Shown: positions 45,746-55,080, numbered from the stretch's first letter. The stretch: 64,000 bases of DNA from Tsukamurella pulmonis (GCF_900103175.1 NZ_FNLF01000002.1:1998136-2062135), one strand, 5' to 3'. The notes: generated by a model not told the origin, from the letters alone. Translations and numbers: made by a program.

Positions 45746-46363
45746 GTGAAGCCAGCTCGGATCGAACGTGCCGCACTCGTCGAGGCGGCGCGCGCCGCCG
45801 GACCCGATGCCCCCACTCTCTGCGGTGAATGGACCGTGCGGGAGCTGCTCGCGCACCTCGTTCTCCGCGAGGGCCGCCCCGACGCGATGGCGGGCATTCT
45901 GGTTCGCCCCCTGGCGGGATACACCGAGCGCGTCCAGGCCGAGATCGCGGCGCGCCCCTTCGTCGACCTGCTGGAGACGGTGGCGAGCGGTCCGCCCCGC
46001 TTCTCGCCGCTGCGCCTGGTCGACGAGCAGGCGAACCTGGGGGAGTACTTCGTGCACGCCGAGGACATCCGCCGGGCCGCGACGGGCTGGACGCCCCGGC
46101 AGCTCGACGACGGGGTGCAGCACGGTCTGCGGTCGGTGGTCGGCCGGATCGCCAAGCTGACCCTGCGGGGCGCCCCGCTGCGGATCAGTCTCACCACCGA
46201 GGAGGGCACGGTCGTCGCGGCCGGCCGCGGGCCGGAGGTGGCCGTGACCGGCGCGATCGGCGAGGTCACGATGTGGGCGTTCGGGCGCGACGAGGCCCTC
46301 GTCACCTTCGAGGGAGCGGATGCCGACATCGAACTGCTCGGCTCGGTGGTGCGTTCGCTGTAG
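45746..46363 (+). CDS. TIGR03085-type metal-binding DinB-like protein
   Basis: This 205-aa protein has the mycothiol-dependent maleylpyruvate-isomerase N-terminal-like fold: PTLCGEWTVRELLAHLVLRE early, GEYFVHAEDIRRAATGW in the middle, with three candidate metal His (HL, FVH) and a C-terminal sterol-carrier-like part ending FEGADADIELLGSVVRSL. Members of this group are conserved in actinobacteria without a defined function. GTG 45746 is preceded by TAGGGT with 6 nt between, so the gene is likely leaderless. It is divergent from the secreted array. Confidence 0.82.
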   Translation: MKPARIERAALVEAARAAGPDAPTLCGEWTVRELLAHLVLREGRPDAMAGILVRPLAGYTERVQAEIAARPFVDLLETVASGPPRFSPLRLVDEQANLGEYFVHAEDIRRAATGWTPRQLDDGVQHGLRSVVGRIAKLTLRGAPLRISLTTEEGTVVAAGRGPEVAVTGAIGEVTMWAFGRDEALVTFEGADADIELLGSVVRSL

Positions 46364-46438
46364 GCGACCCGCCGCTGGTTCAGCTGTTACGGGTGTGGCA
46401 CTTGATACGAATGGGGTCGATATCGATAGACTGCCCCC

Positions 46439-49093
46439 ATGGCATCGAAGACCAGCACCCGCGCGCGCGGCGCCGCGAACTCCCGCTCCGGCGGCGCGCG
46501 CAACAGCCGCGCCGCGAGCTCCACGCGCAGCCGCCAGGCGGCTCCGCGCTCCCGCGGTAAGCAGGCGGCCGCGGCGCCGAAGGCCGCCTCGGGCCCCGGT
46601 GGGGGAGTGGGGCGCGGCCTCGGTGCGGGCTGGAAGCTGCTGGCCAAGGGCGTCGGCGGTGCCGTGCGCACCGGCAGTCGTTCCGACGACGCGGACGCTG
46701 CGACGGGTGAGGTGACCCCCGCGCGTCCCACGCACTCGCGCGACGGGCTGGCGCTGGCGCTGTTCGCCGTCGCCATCGTCCTCGGCGCCGCCGTCTACTT
46801 CGACGCCGGCGGGCCGGTGGGCTCGTTCTTCTCGACCGGTGTGCGCGCCGTGGTCGGCTGGTTCGCCGTGCTGGTGCCGCCGCTGGCCATCGCCCTCGGC
46901 GTCGTCATGATGCGTCGCCCCGACAACCCGTCGGCGCATGTGCGTCACCGCGTCGGTGCCGCGCTCATCGTGCTGCCGTTCCTGGGCCTGCTGCACATCG
47001 CCGCGGGCGGACCGTCGCGCTTCGACGACCGCGCGGCGGCGGGTGGTTACCTGGGCTACATCGTGGGCGGGCCGCTGACCGACGGCTTCACGCCGTGGAT
47101 CTCAGTCCCGCTGCTGGTGCTGGTCGCGGCCTTCGGCCTGCTCCTGGTGAGCGGTATGACGGTGCGCGAGATCGTCGACCGGCTCAAGTTCTACTTCGGC
47201 GTGGACATGAAGGAGCAGTACGGCGCGGCGGACGAGGAGTGGGACGCCGCGGCGGACGACGACCTGGACTCGCCGTTCGCGGCCTTCGACTCGGGCCGCG
47301 ACGACACCGCGACCCGGGCGCTCTCGCCCTACGGCGATCCGTACGACAACTACCCGGCGGATCCCGAGCCCCCGAAGCGCGCCAGCCGTCGCCGTAAGGC
47401 CGCCGAGCCGGTGGACGAGGCACCGTCGGACCAGGTGACGGCGCCGATCACGCCCGAGCCGGCCCCGTCCGAGGAGCCCACGGTCGAGGTGGCGCCCGCG
47501 CCGAAGCCGCGCCGCGCCGCGCCGGTGGTCAAGGACCACACGCCCCCGCCGGCGCCGAAGTCGGAGGAGTTCACCGTCGCGCGGACGATCGACAGCGAGG
47601 ACTACGTCCTGCCGCCGGCCGACCTGCTCATCGAGGGCGAACCGGCCAAGGCCGGCACCAGCGCCAACGACGCGATGATCGACGCGATCAGCGGCGTCAT
47701 GGAGCAGTTCAAGATCGACGCGGCCGTCACCGGCTACACCCGTGGCCCGACGGTCACGCGGTACGAGCTCGAGCTCGGACCCGGCGTGAAGGTCGAGAAG
47801 GTCACCGCTCTGCACCGCAACATCTCGTACGCGGTTGCGACGGACAACGTCCGTCTGCTGGCGCCGATCCCCGGCAAGTCCGCCGTGGGCATCGAGGTGC
47901 CCAACACGGACCGCGAGATGGTCCGCCTGGCCGACGTGCTGGCCGCCGACAACACCCGCAAGGACACGCACCCGCTGGTCATCGGCCTGGGTAAGGACAT
48001 CGAGGGCGAGATGGTCAACGCCAACCTCGCCAAGATGCCCCACCTGCTGGTCGCCGGTTCGACGGGCTCGGGTAAGTCGAGCTTCGTCAACTCGATGCTG
48101 GTCTCGCTGCTCGCCCGGGCCACCCCCGACGAGGTGCGGATGATCCTCATCGACCCGAAGATGGTCGAGTTGACGCCGTACGAGGGCATCCCGCACCTCA
48201 TCACGCCCATCATCACCGACCCCAAGAAGGCCGCCGCCGCGCTGGCCTGGCTGGTCGAGGAGATGGAGCAGCGCTACAAGGACATGCAGGCCTCGCGCGT
48301 GCGGCACATCGACGACTTCAACCGGAAGGTGCGCTCCGGCGAGATCACCACGCCGCTCGGGTCCGAGCGGGTCTACCGGCCGTACCCGTACATCGTCGCG
48401 ATCGTCGACGAGCTCGCCGACCTGATGATGACCGCCCCGCGCGACGTCGAGGAGGCGATCGTCCGGATCACGCAGAAGGCGCGTGCCGCCGGTATCCATC
48501 TCGTGCTGGCCACGCAGCGCCCGTCGGTCGACGTCGTGACCGGCCTGATCAAGACGAACGTGCCCTCGCGCCTGGCGTTCGCGACCAGCTCGCTGACGGA
48601 CTCGCGGGTCATCCTCGACCAGCCCGGCGCCGAGAAGCTCATCGGCATGGGCGATGCGCTGTTCCTGCCCATGGGCGGCAAGACCACCCGTATGCAGGGC
48701 GCGTTCATCACCGACGAGGAGATCTCGTCGGTCGTGGAGTTCGTGCGCACCCAGGCCGAGCCGGAGTACGCCAACGGCGTCACCGAGACCAAGGTCGAGA
48801 AGAAGGACGTCGACCCGGACATCGGCGACGATCTGGATGTCTTCCTGCAGGCCGTCGAACTCGTCGTGTCCTCGCAGTTCGGCTCGACATCGATGCTGCA
48901 GCGCAAGCTGCGCGTCGGCTTCGCGAAGGCGGGCCGGCTGATGGACCTGATGGAGACCCGCGACATCGTCGGGCCGTCCGAGGGATCCAAGGCGCGCGAC
49001 GTGCTGGTCACGCCCGACGAGCTGCCGGGGCTGCTGCTGGTGCTCAAGGGTGGCGACGCCGCTGCTCAGGAAGCGGACGAACCGGACTTCTGA
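46439..49093 (+). CDS. ftsK: DNA translocase FtsK
   Basis: This 884-aa protein has a basic N-terminus, four membrane helices (about residues 100-240), a proline/acid-rich linker (250-400), and the motor: GSTGSGKS Walker A at 540-547, MILIDPKMVELTPYEGIPHL, the Walker B IVDELADLMM, and LATQRPSVDVVTGLIKTN. The C-terminal gamma domain (VVSSQFGSTSMLQRKLRVGF) reads KOPS sequences. It moves chromosome ends through the septum and activates XerCD. TAGACT lies 6 nt before the ATG with no Shine-Dalgarno. Confidence 0.97.
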   Translation: MASKTSTRARGAANSRSGGARNSRAASSTRSRQAAPRSRGKQAAAAPKAASGPGGGVGRGLGAGWKLLAKGVGGAVRTGSRSDDADAATGEVTPARPTHSRDGLALALFAVAIVLGAAVYFDAGGPVGSFFSTGVRAVVGWFAVLVPPLAIALGVVMMRRPDNPSAHVRHRVGAALIVLPFLGLLHIAAGGPSRFDDRAAAGGYLGYIVGGPLTDGFTPWISVPLLVLVAAFGLLLVSGMTVREIVDRLKFYFGVDMKEQYGAADEEWDAAADDDLDSPFAAFDSGRDDTATRALSPYGDPYDNYPADPEPPKRASRRRKAAEPVDEAPSDQVTAPITPEPAPSEEPTVEVAPAPKPRRAAPVVKDHTPPPAPKSEEFTVARTIDSEDYVLPPADLLIEGEPAKAGTSANDAMIDAISGVMEQFKIDAAVTGYTRGPTVTRYELELGPGVKVEKVTALHRNISYAVATDNVRLLAPIPGKSAVGIEVPNTDREMVRLADVLAADNTRKDTHPLVIGLGKDIEGEMVNANLAKMPHLLVAGSTGSGKSSFVNSMLVSLLARATPDEVRMILIDPKMVELTPYEGIPHLITPIITDPKKAAAALAWLVEEMEQRYKDMQASRVRHIDDFNRKVRSGEITTPLGSERVYRPYPYIVAIVDELADLMMTAPRDVEEAIVRITQKARAAGIHLVLATQRPSVDVVTGLIKTNVPSRLAFATSSLTDSRVILDQPGAEKLIGMGDALFLPMGGKTTRMQGAFITDEEISSVVEFVRTQAEPEYANGVTETKVEKKDVDPDIGDDLDVFLQAVELVVSSQFGSTSMLQRKLRVGFAKAGRLMDLMETRDIVGPSEGSKARDVLVTPDELPGLLLVLKGGDAAAQEADEPDF

Positions 49094-49116
49094 TACAGTC
49101 CTGTTTGCATGTGTGA

Positions 49117-49226
49117 GGGGAGTATCCCGCTCGCGGCGTGAACGTCAGCACGGTGGATCGACATCCACCCGGGCACGTCGGACCCGAAGTCGGGTCGGGA
49201 GAGACCTCCGGATCTGTACCGGAGGT
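49117..49226 (+). ncRNA. yybP-ykoY manganese riboswitch with RBS-sequestering hairpin
   Basis: The leader of terC begins GGGGAGTAT (49117-49125), has GTCAGCACGG and the GGACCCGA/TCGGGTC stem in the middle, and ends GAGAGACCTCC (49199-49209), the conserved ends of the yybP-ykoY aptamer that senses Mn2+. ACCTCCGG (49204-49211) can instead pair with CCGGAGGT (49219-49226) through a 7-nt loop. That hairpin buries the GGAGG ribosome-binding site (49221-49225). Because the same bases belong to the aptamer 3' end, Mn2+ binding should free the site, so translation turns on. Confidence 0.85.
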
Positions 49227-49233
49227 GTATGCA

Positions 49234-50256
49234 ATGCAGGTTTCTGCTCTCGTCTGGATCGTCTCGATCCTGGTCGTTCTCGGACTGTTCGTCTTCGACT
49301 TCTTCAGTCATGTGCGCACGCCGCACGAGCCCTCGCTCAAGGAATCCGGCTTCTGGTCGGCGGTCTACATCGGCATCGCGGTGCTCTTCGGCATCGGCGT
49401 CTGGGCCGTGTCGGGTCCGCAGTACGGCGGTGAGTTCTTCGCCGGCTTCGTCACCGAGAAGGCGCTCTCGGTCGACAACCTCTTCGTCTTCGTCATCATC
49501 ATGGCGAAGTTCGCGGTGCCCCGGATCTACCAGCAGAAGGTCCTACTGATCGGCATCGTGATGGCGCTCGTGATGCGCGCCGGCTTCATCGCCGTCGGCG
49601 CCGCCGCGATCTCCGCGTACTCGTGGGTGTTCTACATCTTCGGCGCGTTCCTGCTCTACACCGCGATCAAGCTGGTCAAGGAGGCGTCGTCGCCCGAGGG
49701 GCCGGTCGAGGACGAGAAGGAGCGCGAGGGCCGCGTCGCCGCGCTGTTCAAGAAGATCGTCCCCACGACCGAGACCTACGACGGCGACAAGCTGATCACC
49801 AAGGTCGACGGCAAAAAGGTCGCGACCCCGCTGCTGCTCGCGCTGGTGGTCATCGGCTTCACCGACGTGCTCTTCGCGCTCGACTCGATCCCCGCGATCT
49901 ACGGCCTGACCCAGGAGCCCTACCTGGTGTTCATGGCGAACGCCTTCGCGCTGATGGGCCTGCGCCAGCTGTACTTCCTCATCGGCGGCCTGCTCGATCG
50001 CCTGGTGTACCTGTCCTACGGCCTGTCGATCGTGCTCGGCTTCATCGGCGTGAAGCTGGTGCTGCACGCCCTGCACGAGAACACGCTGCCCTTCATCAAC
50101 GGCGGCGAGCACGTCGCGGTGCCCGAGATCTCCACGGGCCTGTCGCTCTCGGTGATCCTCGGCGTTCTCGTGATCACCACCGTCGCCTCGCTGGTCAAGT
50201 CCAAGCGCGACGGCCGCAAGGAACTCGTCGACGAGGACAGCGGCCCGCAGGCGTAG
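49234..50256 (+). CDS. TerC-family membrane protein, probable Mn2+ exporter
   Basis: This 340-aa protein has about nine helices with the TerC signatures: ESGFWSAVYIGIAVLFGIGV, FVTEKALSVDNLFVFVIIMA (conserved SVDNLF with acidic Asp) and GFTDVLFALDSIPAIYGLTQ (a second acidic Asp/Ser), then LRQLYFLIGGLLDRLVYLSY. These motifs fit the manganese-exporter group (MeeF/MeeY, Alx). The upstream yybP-ykoY riboswitch supports Mn2+ export. ATG 49234 has GGAGG with 8-nt spacing. A linker of charged residues (PEGPVEDEKEREG) lies between helices. Confidence 0.93.
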   Translation: MQVSALVWIVSILVVLGLFVFDFFSHVRTPHEPSLKESGFWSAVYIGIAVLFGIGVWAVSGPQYGGEFFAGFVTEKALSVDNLFVFVIIMAKFAVPRIYQQKVLLIGIVMALVMRAGFIAVGAAAISAYSWVFYIFGAFLLYTAIKLVKEASSPEGPVEDEKEREGRVAALFKKIVPTTETYDGDKLITKVDGKKVATPLLLALVVIGFTDVLFALDSIPAIYGLTQEPYLVFMANAFALMGLRQLYFLIGGLLDRLVYLSYGLSIVLGFIGVKLVLHALHENTLPFINGGEHVAVPEISTGLSLSVILGVLVITTVASLVKSKRDGRKELVDEDSGPQA

Positions 50257-50270
50257 GCGCCCCGACCCGT

Positions 50271-50308
50271 CGGACCGCCGATCACCCCGCCGGGTGGTCG
50301 GCGGTCCG
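50271..50308. terminator. Bidirectional terminator between terC and prmC-like gene
   Basis: A 17-bp stem (50271-50287 with 50292-50308) with one wobble pair and a 4-nt loop lies between the two converging genes, 14 bp past the terC stop. Confidence 0.85.
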
Positions 50309-50311
50309 TCG

Positions 50312-51052
50312 TCAGGAGGGCCGGACGCCGACGGCGACGGTCGCCTGCCGCTCGTCGTCGATCTCGATGTGGGTGAGTAGCCCCACCGCGCGCAGGGCGG
50401 CCACGGTGTAGGTGGCCTGCAGCCGGCCGGTCTCGATCAGCACGCGGCCGCCCGGTCTCAGCCAGCGCGGCGCATCCATGGCGATCCGGCGATGCAGGGT
50501 CAGCCCGTCGGGCCCGCCGTCGAGGGCGCGGTGCGGCTCGTTGTCGCGGGCCTCGGACGGCATCGTCGCGATGGCCGCCGTCGGCACGTACGGCGCGTTG
50601 GCGGCGATCACGTCGATCGACCCGCGCAGCACTTCGGGGAGCGGCTGATACAGATCGCCGACCAGCACCGTCGCGTCCGGGGCGTTGCGCGCCGCGTACT
50701 CCGCGGCGGTGCGGTCGATGTCCGCGGCGTAGGTCTTCGCGGAGGCGGCGGTCGCCGCGATGGGGCCGGCCCCGCAGCACAGCTCGACGAGGACGCCCGG
50801 GCTGTCGGCGAGCTCGGCGAGCAGCTCGGTGCGTCGGCGCGGCACGAAGACGCCGGGGCCGACCGAGAGTCGCCGGCCGCGGAACTCCACCCAGCCGAGC
50901 AGGTGCTCCAGCGGCTCGCCCGCGCACCGTCGGCGGACGAGGGCCTCGAGGTCGGCTCCGGACGCCGCCTCCTCCAGTAACTCGGCCTCGCGCTCGGCGA
51001 AGGCGCAGCCCGCCGCCCGCAGCTCACCGATCACATTCACCGGTGGAGTCAA
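50312..51052 (-). CDS. PrmC-related methyltransferase (TIGR03704-like)
   Basis: This 246-aa SAM-dependent methyltransferase resembles PrmC/HemK: RRRCAGEPLEHLLGWVEFRG, VFVPRRRTELLAE, then the SAM motif LVELCCGAGPIAATAA. The target-binding motif, normally NPPY, reads NAPYVPT, which is typical of the PrmC-related subgroup rather than the release-factor enzyme. It may methylate another glutamine-bearing substrate. The start is TTG 51052; GTG 51040 is possible, and neither has a good Shine-Dalgarno sequence. Confidence 0.82.
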   Translation of the reverse strand: MTPPVNVIGELRAAGCAFAEREAELLEEAASGADLEALVRRRCAGEPLEHLLGWVEFRGRRLSVGPGVFVPRRRTELLAELADSPGVLVELCCGAGPIAATAASAKTYAADIDRTAAEYAARNAPDATVLVGDLYQPLPEVLRGSIDVIAANAPYVPTAAIATMPSEARDNEPHRALDGGPDGLTLHRRIAMDAPRWLRPGGRVLIETGRLQATYTVAALRAVGLLTHIEIDDERQATVAVGVRPS

Positions 51053-51151
51053 TCACGGTTGGCCGTGATTCACCACACTCACCACACCTCGGTGCGGGCT
51101 GGTTCACCCTGCGCGAGTACAGGTCCGATCAGGTGAATCCGTCGATCGGAA

Positions 51152-51658
51152 TCAGAGGGTGACGAGCATGCGGGTGTTGCCCAAGGTGTTGGGTTTGACG
51201 GAGGAGAGATCGAGGAACTCCGCGATCCCCTCGTCGTAGCTGCGGCACAACTCGTTGTAGACCTCGGCGCTCACGGGCGTCCCGTCGATCTCCACGAAGC
51301 CGTGCCGGCCGAAGAAGGCGGTCTCGAAGGTCAGGACGAACACCCGGCGCAGCCCGAGCGAGCGCGCCTCCTCGAGGAGGCGGGCGACCAGCCGGTGGCC
51401 GATCCCGTGGCCCTTGACGATCGGATCCACGGCGAGCGTGCGGATCTCGCCCAGGTCCGACCACAGCACGTGCAGTGCACCGCACCCGACGATCGTCCCG
51501 TCGACCTCGAACACCCAGAACTCCTGCACCGACTCGTACAGCGTGACCAGGTTCTTCTCGAGCAGGATCCGGCCCGCGTAGACGTCGATGAGGCGCTTGA
51601 TCGCGGGGACGTCGGAGGTCCGGGCGCGGCGCGGGACGGCGGCCTCGTCGGTGCTCAC
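51152..51658 (-). CDS. argA: Amino-acid N-acetyltransferase (ArgA-type GNAT)
   Basis: This 168-aa GNAT protein has a substrate part (VPAIKRLIDVYAGRILLEKN), the acetyl-CoA loop VDPIVKGHGIGHRLVARLLE and AFFGRHGFVEIDG, ending in KPNTLGNTRML. This matches the short N-acetylglutamate synthase of mycobacteria (Rv2747), which starts arginine synthesis from glutamate. Position next to ftsK and pgsA is also conserved. GTG 51658 follows TACAGT by 8 nt, so leaderless. It is divergent from pgsA. Confidence 0.9.
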   Translation of the reverse strand: MSTDEAAVPRRARTSDVPAIKRLIDVYAGRILLEKNLVTLYESVQEFWVFEVDGTIVGCGALHVLWSDLGEIRTLAVDPIVKGHGIGHRLVARLLEEARSLGLRRVFVLTFETAFFGRHGFVEIDGTPVSAEVYNELCRSYDEGIAEFLDLSSVKPNTLGNTRMLVTL

Positions 51659-51715
51659 GGGACGAAACTGTAGCGCGCAGAGCCGCCGATCCGGCCTACC
51701 GATAGGCTGATCGGC

Positions 51716-52294
51716 GTGAGTGCAACGGACGGCGTGCAGCCTGCGAGCACACCTGTCTCGAACGTCAACGTCGCGAACGGGTTGACGGTGCTCCGGATCG
51801 TACTCGTTCCCGTCTTCCTCGCGGCGCTGTTCGTCGACGACGGGCAATCGAGCACCTGGCGCTGGATCGCCTTCGGGATCTTCGCGATCGCCATGATCAC
51901 CGATCGCGTCGACGGCCAGATCGCGCGCCGCTACGGCCTGATCACCGATTTCGGCAAGCTCATGGACCCCATCGCCGACAAGGCGCTCACCGGCGCCGCC
52001 TTCGTGGGGCTGTCGGTCCTGGGGGAGCTGCCCTGGTGGGTCACGATCGTGATCCTTGCGCGGGAGTTCGGTATCACCGTCTTCCGGTTCGCCGTGATCC
52101 GCGACGGCGTCATCCCCGCCAGCCGCGGCGGGAAGCTCAAGACCCTGCTGCAGACGATCGCGATCGGCCTCTACCTCATGCCGCTCCCGGCCTGGATGGC
52201 CGTGCCCAGCCAGATCGTCATGGGCGCGGCCGTCGTCGTGACCGTCGCGACGGGCATCGACTACCTGCTGAGCTGGTGGCGTGGCCGCAGGTGA
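51716..52294 (+). CDS. pgsA: CDP-diacylglycerol-glycerol-3-phosphate phosphatidyltransferase family
   Basis: This 192-aa protein has the CDP-alcohol phosphatidyltransferase motif D-G-x2-A-R-x8-G-x3-D-x3-D (DGQIARRYGLITDFGKLM then DPIAD) and about five helices. It transfers a phosphatidyl group to glycerol-3-phosphate or a related alcohol. The matching gene in M. tuberculosis is Rv2746c (PgsA3). GTG 51716 has TAGGCT 7 nt upstream. The 3' end overlaps the cinA start by 14 bp. Confidence 0.9.
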   Translation: MSATDGVQPASTPVSNVNVANGLTVLRIVLVPVFLAALFVDDGQSSTWRWIAFGIFAIAMITDRVDGQIARRYGLITDFGKLMDPIADKALTGAAFVGLSVLGELPWWVTIVILAREFGITVFRFAVIRDGVIPASRGGKLKTLLQTIAIGLYLMPLPAWMAVPSQIVMGAAVVVTVATGIDYLLSWWRGRR

Positions 52295-52784
52295 GGCCGG
52301 CCGGTTGGTCGCCGCGCTCGTCGAGCGCGGCGAGACGGTCGCCTCCGCCGAGTCGCTGACCGCGGGCCTCTTCGCCGCCACCATCGCCGACGTCCCCGGT
52401 GCCAGCGCCGTGCTGCGCGGCGGATTCATCGTCTACGCGACCGACCTCAAAGCGAGCCTGGCGGGCGTTCCGTCGGTCGAGCTGGAGCGCAACGGCCCCG
52501 TCCACCCCGACACCGCCCGAGCGCTCGCCGACGGTGCGCGGGTCCGCTGCGGCGCCGACTGGGGCGTAGGGCTGACCGGCGTCGCCGGTCCCACCGACCA
52601 GGACGGCGTCCCCGTCGGCACCGTCTACCTGGGGATATCCGGGCCGGACGGCGACCATGTCACGTCCCTCCGGCTCGACGGTGACCGCGGTGCGATCCGC
52701 CAGGGCGCCGTCGGCAGCGCGCTGCGGGAGCTGACCGCACGGGTTTCGGCGAATCGGGAACCTTCTCGGCCCGCCCCGCGTTGA
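52281..52784 (+). CDS. CinA C-terminal domain protein (nicotinamide-nucleotide amidohydrolase)
   Basis: This 167-aa protein is a stand-alone CinA C-terminal domain: [40 protein letters not shown] and [20 protein letters not shown]. The domain is known as PncC, which deamidates nicotinamide mononucleotide in NAD recycling. The N-terminal molybdopterin-binding half is absent, as is normal for the short form. Its GTG start lies inside the end of pgsA. Confidence 0.88.
   Translation: MAAGEAGRLVAALVERGETVASAESLTAGLFAATIADVPGASAVLRGGFIVYATDLKASLAGVPSVELERNGPVHPDTARALADGARVRCGADWGVGLTGVAGPTDQDGVPVGTVYLGISGPDGDHVTSLRLDGDRGAIRQGAVGSALRELTARVSANREPSRPAPR
52757..52782 (+). promoter_or_regulatory. SigE-type promoter of clgR-psp
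   Basis: GGAAC (52757-52761) and GTT (52780-52782) are separated by exactly 18 nt, the consensus for mycobacterial SigE. The start predicted just downstream gives a leader of about 24 nt to the clgR ATG. It lies inside the 3' end of cinA. In M. tuberculosis the same operon is under SigE. Confidence 0.7.
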
Positions 52785-52812
52785 CTGGACAGATACCAAC
52801 ACGGAGGTGAGC

Positions 52813-53088
52813 ATGGCTCTACTGCTTCGCGAGGCGATCGGCGAGAACCTGCGCAAGACCCGGGTGCGCCAGAGTCGCACCCTGCGGGACGTGTCCTCGG
52901 CGGCACAGGTCAGCCTCGGCTACTTGTCGGAGGTCGAGCGCGGCCAGAAGGAGGCGTCCAGCGAACTGCTGGCCGCCATCTGTGGCGCGCTCGCGGTCGA
53001 CGTGGCCGATGTGGTCGCACAGGCCAGCGTGTCGATGCGCCCGATCCCCACGATGGTGATCCCCGCGCCGGCGCTCGCGGCTGCCTGA
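52813..53088 (+). CDS. clgR: Helix-turn-helix regulator ClgR
   Basis: This 91-aa XRE-type protein has [20 protein letters not shown] and the recognition part [20 protein letters not shown], followed by [15 protein letters not shown]. The order clgR-pspA-pspM is that of the actinobacterial stress operon. ClgR activates clp protease genes and, in mycobacteria, the psp system. ATG 52813 has GGAGG with 5-nt spacing; GTG 52807 is within the same ribosome-binding region. A SigE-type promoter precedes. Confidence 0.93.
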   Translation: MALLLREAIGENLRKTRVRQSRTLRDVSSAAQVSLGYLSEVERGQKEASSELLAAICGALAVDVADVVAQASVSMRPIPTMVIPAPALAAA

Positions 53089-53253
53089 CCCTGAGACGAT
53101 GTTCCGCGGATTCGGGGATTTCCCCGAACCCGCGGACCAGGGGGGCGCGACGGGGTCGTTTCCCGATAGATTGGTGAGTACGAGTCCGGCGGTCGCCGGG
53201 CGGCCGGATGTGGATCCGGATCGGACGTATATCGAGGCGGAGGAGAACTGACG

Positions 53254-54069
53254 ATGGCTAACCCGTTCGTCAAGGGGTGGAACTACTTGATGGCGCTGTT
53301 CAATTCGAAGATCGATGAGAACGCCGATCCGAAGGTGCAGATCCAGCAGGCGATCGAGGACGCGCAGCGCCAGCACCAGGCCCTCTCGCAGCAGGCCGCG
53401 GCCGTCATCGGCAACCAGCGCCAGCTCGAGATGAAGCTGAACCGTCAGCTCGCCGAGGTCGAGAAGCTCTCCGCCAACACCCGCCAGGCCGTGCAGCTCG
53501 CCGACCAGGCGACCGCTGCGGGAGACGCCGCCAAGGCCACCGAGTACACCAATGCCGCCGAGGCTTTCGCCGCGCAGCTGGTGACCGCGGAGCAGAGCGT
53601 CGAGGATCTCAAGGGCCTGCACGATCAGTCCCTGCAGGCCGCCGGCCAGGCCAAGCGCGCCGTCGAGCAGAACGCCATGCAGCTGCAGCAGAAGCTCGCC
53701 GAGCGCACCAAGCTGCTCAGCCAGCTCGAGCAGGCCAAGATGCAGGAGCAGGTCTCCGCGTCGCTCAACCAGATGGGCCAGCTCTCCGCGCCGGGCAACA
53801 CCCCCAACCTCGACGAGGTGCGCGAGAAGATCGAGCGCCGCTACGCCAACGCGCTCGGCTCCACCGAGCTCGCCCAGAACTCGGTCCAGGGCCGCATGAT
53901 GGAGGTCCAGCAGGCCACCGTGCAGATGGCCGGCCACTCGCGGCTCGAGCAGATCCGCGCGTCGATGCAGGCGAACGGCCAGATCCAGGGTGCCCCCGCG
54001 GCCCCGCAGGCCGCCCCGGCGCCGCAGACCCCGCAGCAGGCTCCGAACCCGAACCTGCAGAAGCCCTGA
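53254..54069 (+). CDS. pspA: Phage shock protein A / 35-kDa antigen homologue
   Basis: This 271-aa protein is a PspA/IM30 member, mostly long coiled coil (residues about 25-215): [20 protein letters not shown] at the start, [38 protein letters not shown] and the later [21 protein letters not shown] proline/alanine/glutamine-rich tail ends it. PspA assembles on stressed membranes and binds ClgR in mycobacteria. GGAGGAG lies ahead of the ATG. It is the second gene of the clgR operon. Confidence 0.95.
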   Translation: MANPFVKGWNYLMALFNSKIDENADPKVQIQQAIEDAQRQHQALSQQAAAVIGNQRQLEMKLNRQLAEVEKLSANTRQAVQLADQATAAGDAAKATEYTNAAEAFAAQLVTAEQSVEDLKGLHDQSLQAAGQAKRAVEQNAMQLQQKLAERTKLLSQLEQAKMQEQVSASLNQMGQLSAPGNTPNLDEVREKIERRYANALGSTELAQNSVQGRMMEVQQATVQMAGHSRLEQIRASMQANGQIQGAPAAPQAAPAPQTPQQAPNPNLQKP

Positions 54070-54083
54070 GAACACGAGGAACC

Positions 54084-54953
54084 ATGACCGACCAGCGAGG
54101 CCGCTACCGCACCGACTTCTCGGCGGTGGCGGCCTCTGCCGGTCGGATGGCTGCGTCCGCGATGACCGCGGCGTCCACCGCGATGGAGACCGCCGCCCGC
54201 GCCGCCGATGAGGCGCGCGACAAGGCCGCCCGTCGCCGCGACCCCAAAGCCGCGCACCAACGCTCGATCAAGCAGGCCCGCTACACCGTGAACAGCTGGG
54301 CCGCCACCACGTCCACGTCGGCGGTCGTCGCCGTCGGCGGGTTCGCCGCGGCAGCTCCCGTGGTGGGCGGCACCGCGACCGCCGTGACCGCGCTCGTCGC
54401 CGTCCCCGCGGGCTACGCCGTCCGCAAGCTGCGCCGGCTGCGGCGCACCCCACCTCCTCCCCGTACTTACGCCCGACGGGCCGTTCCCGCCCGTTCCTCG
54501 GCCCTGCACGGTCCCGTCCGCGCGCTCGCCGAGGCCGAGCAGGAGTTCCTCGCGCTCATGTCGGTGCTCTCACGCTCGGGCGCGCTGCCCGCGGACGCGC
54601 TCAGCGAGCTCGACGACGACGCCGAGACCTCGGCCGACGCGATCGTGGCCTACGCGGAACAACTCGCCGATCTCGAGCGCGTCGTCTCCGGTGGCGGCGG
54701 TTCCGCGGCCTACTTGCGCGAGACCTTCGAGGAGGGCCTGGACAGCTTGGACGACGGCATCGTGGCGTACCGCGACATGGTCCGCTCAGCCGCCACGACC
54801 GTGGCCGCCGCCCGCAGGTCCCTCGGCTCGCCCGCCCGCTTCGACGAACTGAGCTACGCCACTCCCCGCCTGCAGGAGACGGCCGAGCGCCTGCGTGCGT
54901 GGGCCTACGGCATCGCGGCGCTGCCGCCCGTGCCGGATCCGCACCAGTGGTGA
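54084..54953 (+). CDS. pspM: PspM-like envelope-stress membrane protein
   Basis: This 289-aa protein has a basic, alanine-rich start, two adjacent helices (ATTSTSAVVAVGGFAAAAPV; TATAVTALVAVPAGYAVRKL, about residues 73-115) and a helical C-terminal domain ending ALPPVPDPHQW. Position after pspA and the layout match Rv2743c (PspM), which anchors PspA at the membrane. ATG 54084 follows the pspA stop by 14 bp. Sequence alone would not give the function. Confidence 0.85.
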   Translation: MTDQRGRYRTDFSAVAASAGRMAASAMTAASTAMETAARAADEARDKAARRRDPKAAHQRSIKQARYTVNSWAATTSTSAVVAVGGFAAAAPVVGGTATAVTALVAVPAGYAVRKLRRLRRTPPPPRTYARRAVPARSSALHGPVRALAEAEQEFLALMSVLSRSGALPADALSELDDDAETSADAIVAYAEQLADLERVVSGGGGSAAYLRETFEEGLDSLDDGIVAYRDMVRSAATTVAAARRSLGSPARFDELSYATPRLQETAERLRAWAYGIAALPPVPDPHQW

Positions 54954-55080
54954 TCGGCTCCTCCGGGTTAACCCCCAAATCTCCCTGAAACCGCAGTTCA
55001 GAGCGTGACTTTCCGTCTCTCGCGGGGGCAGTATGGAAGGCGAAGCAAGGCCCAAACGTCATCCCGAAAGGTGCACCGCA

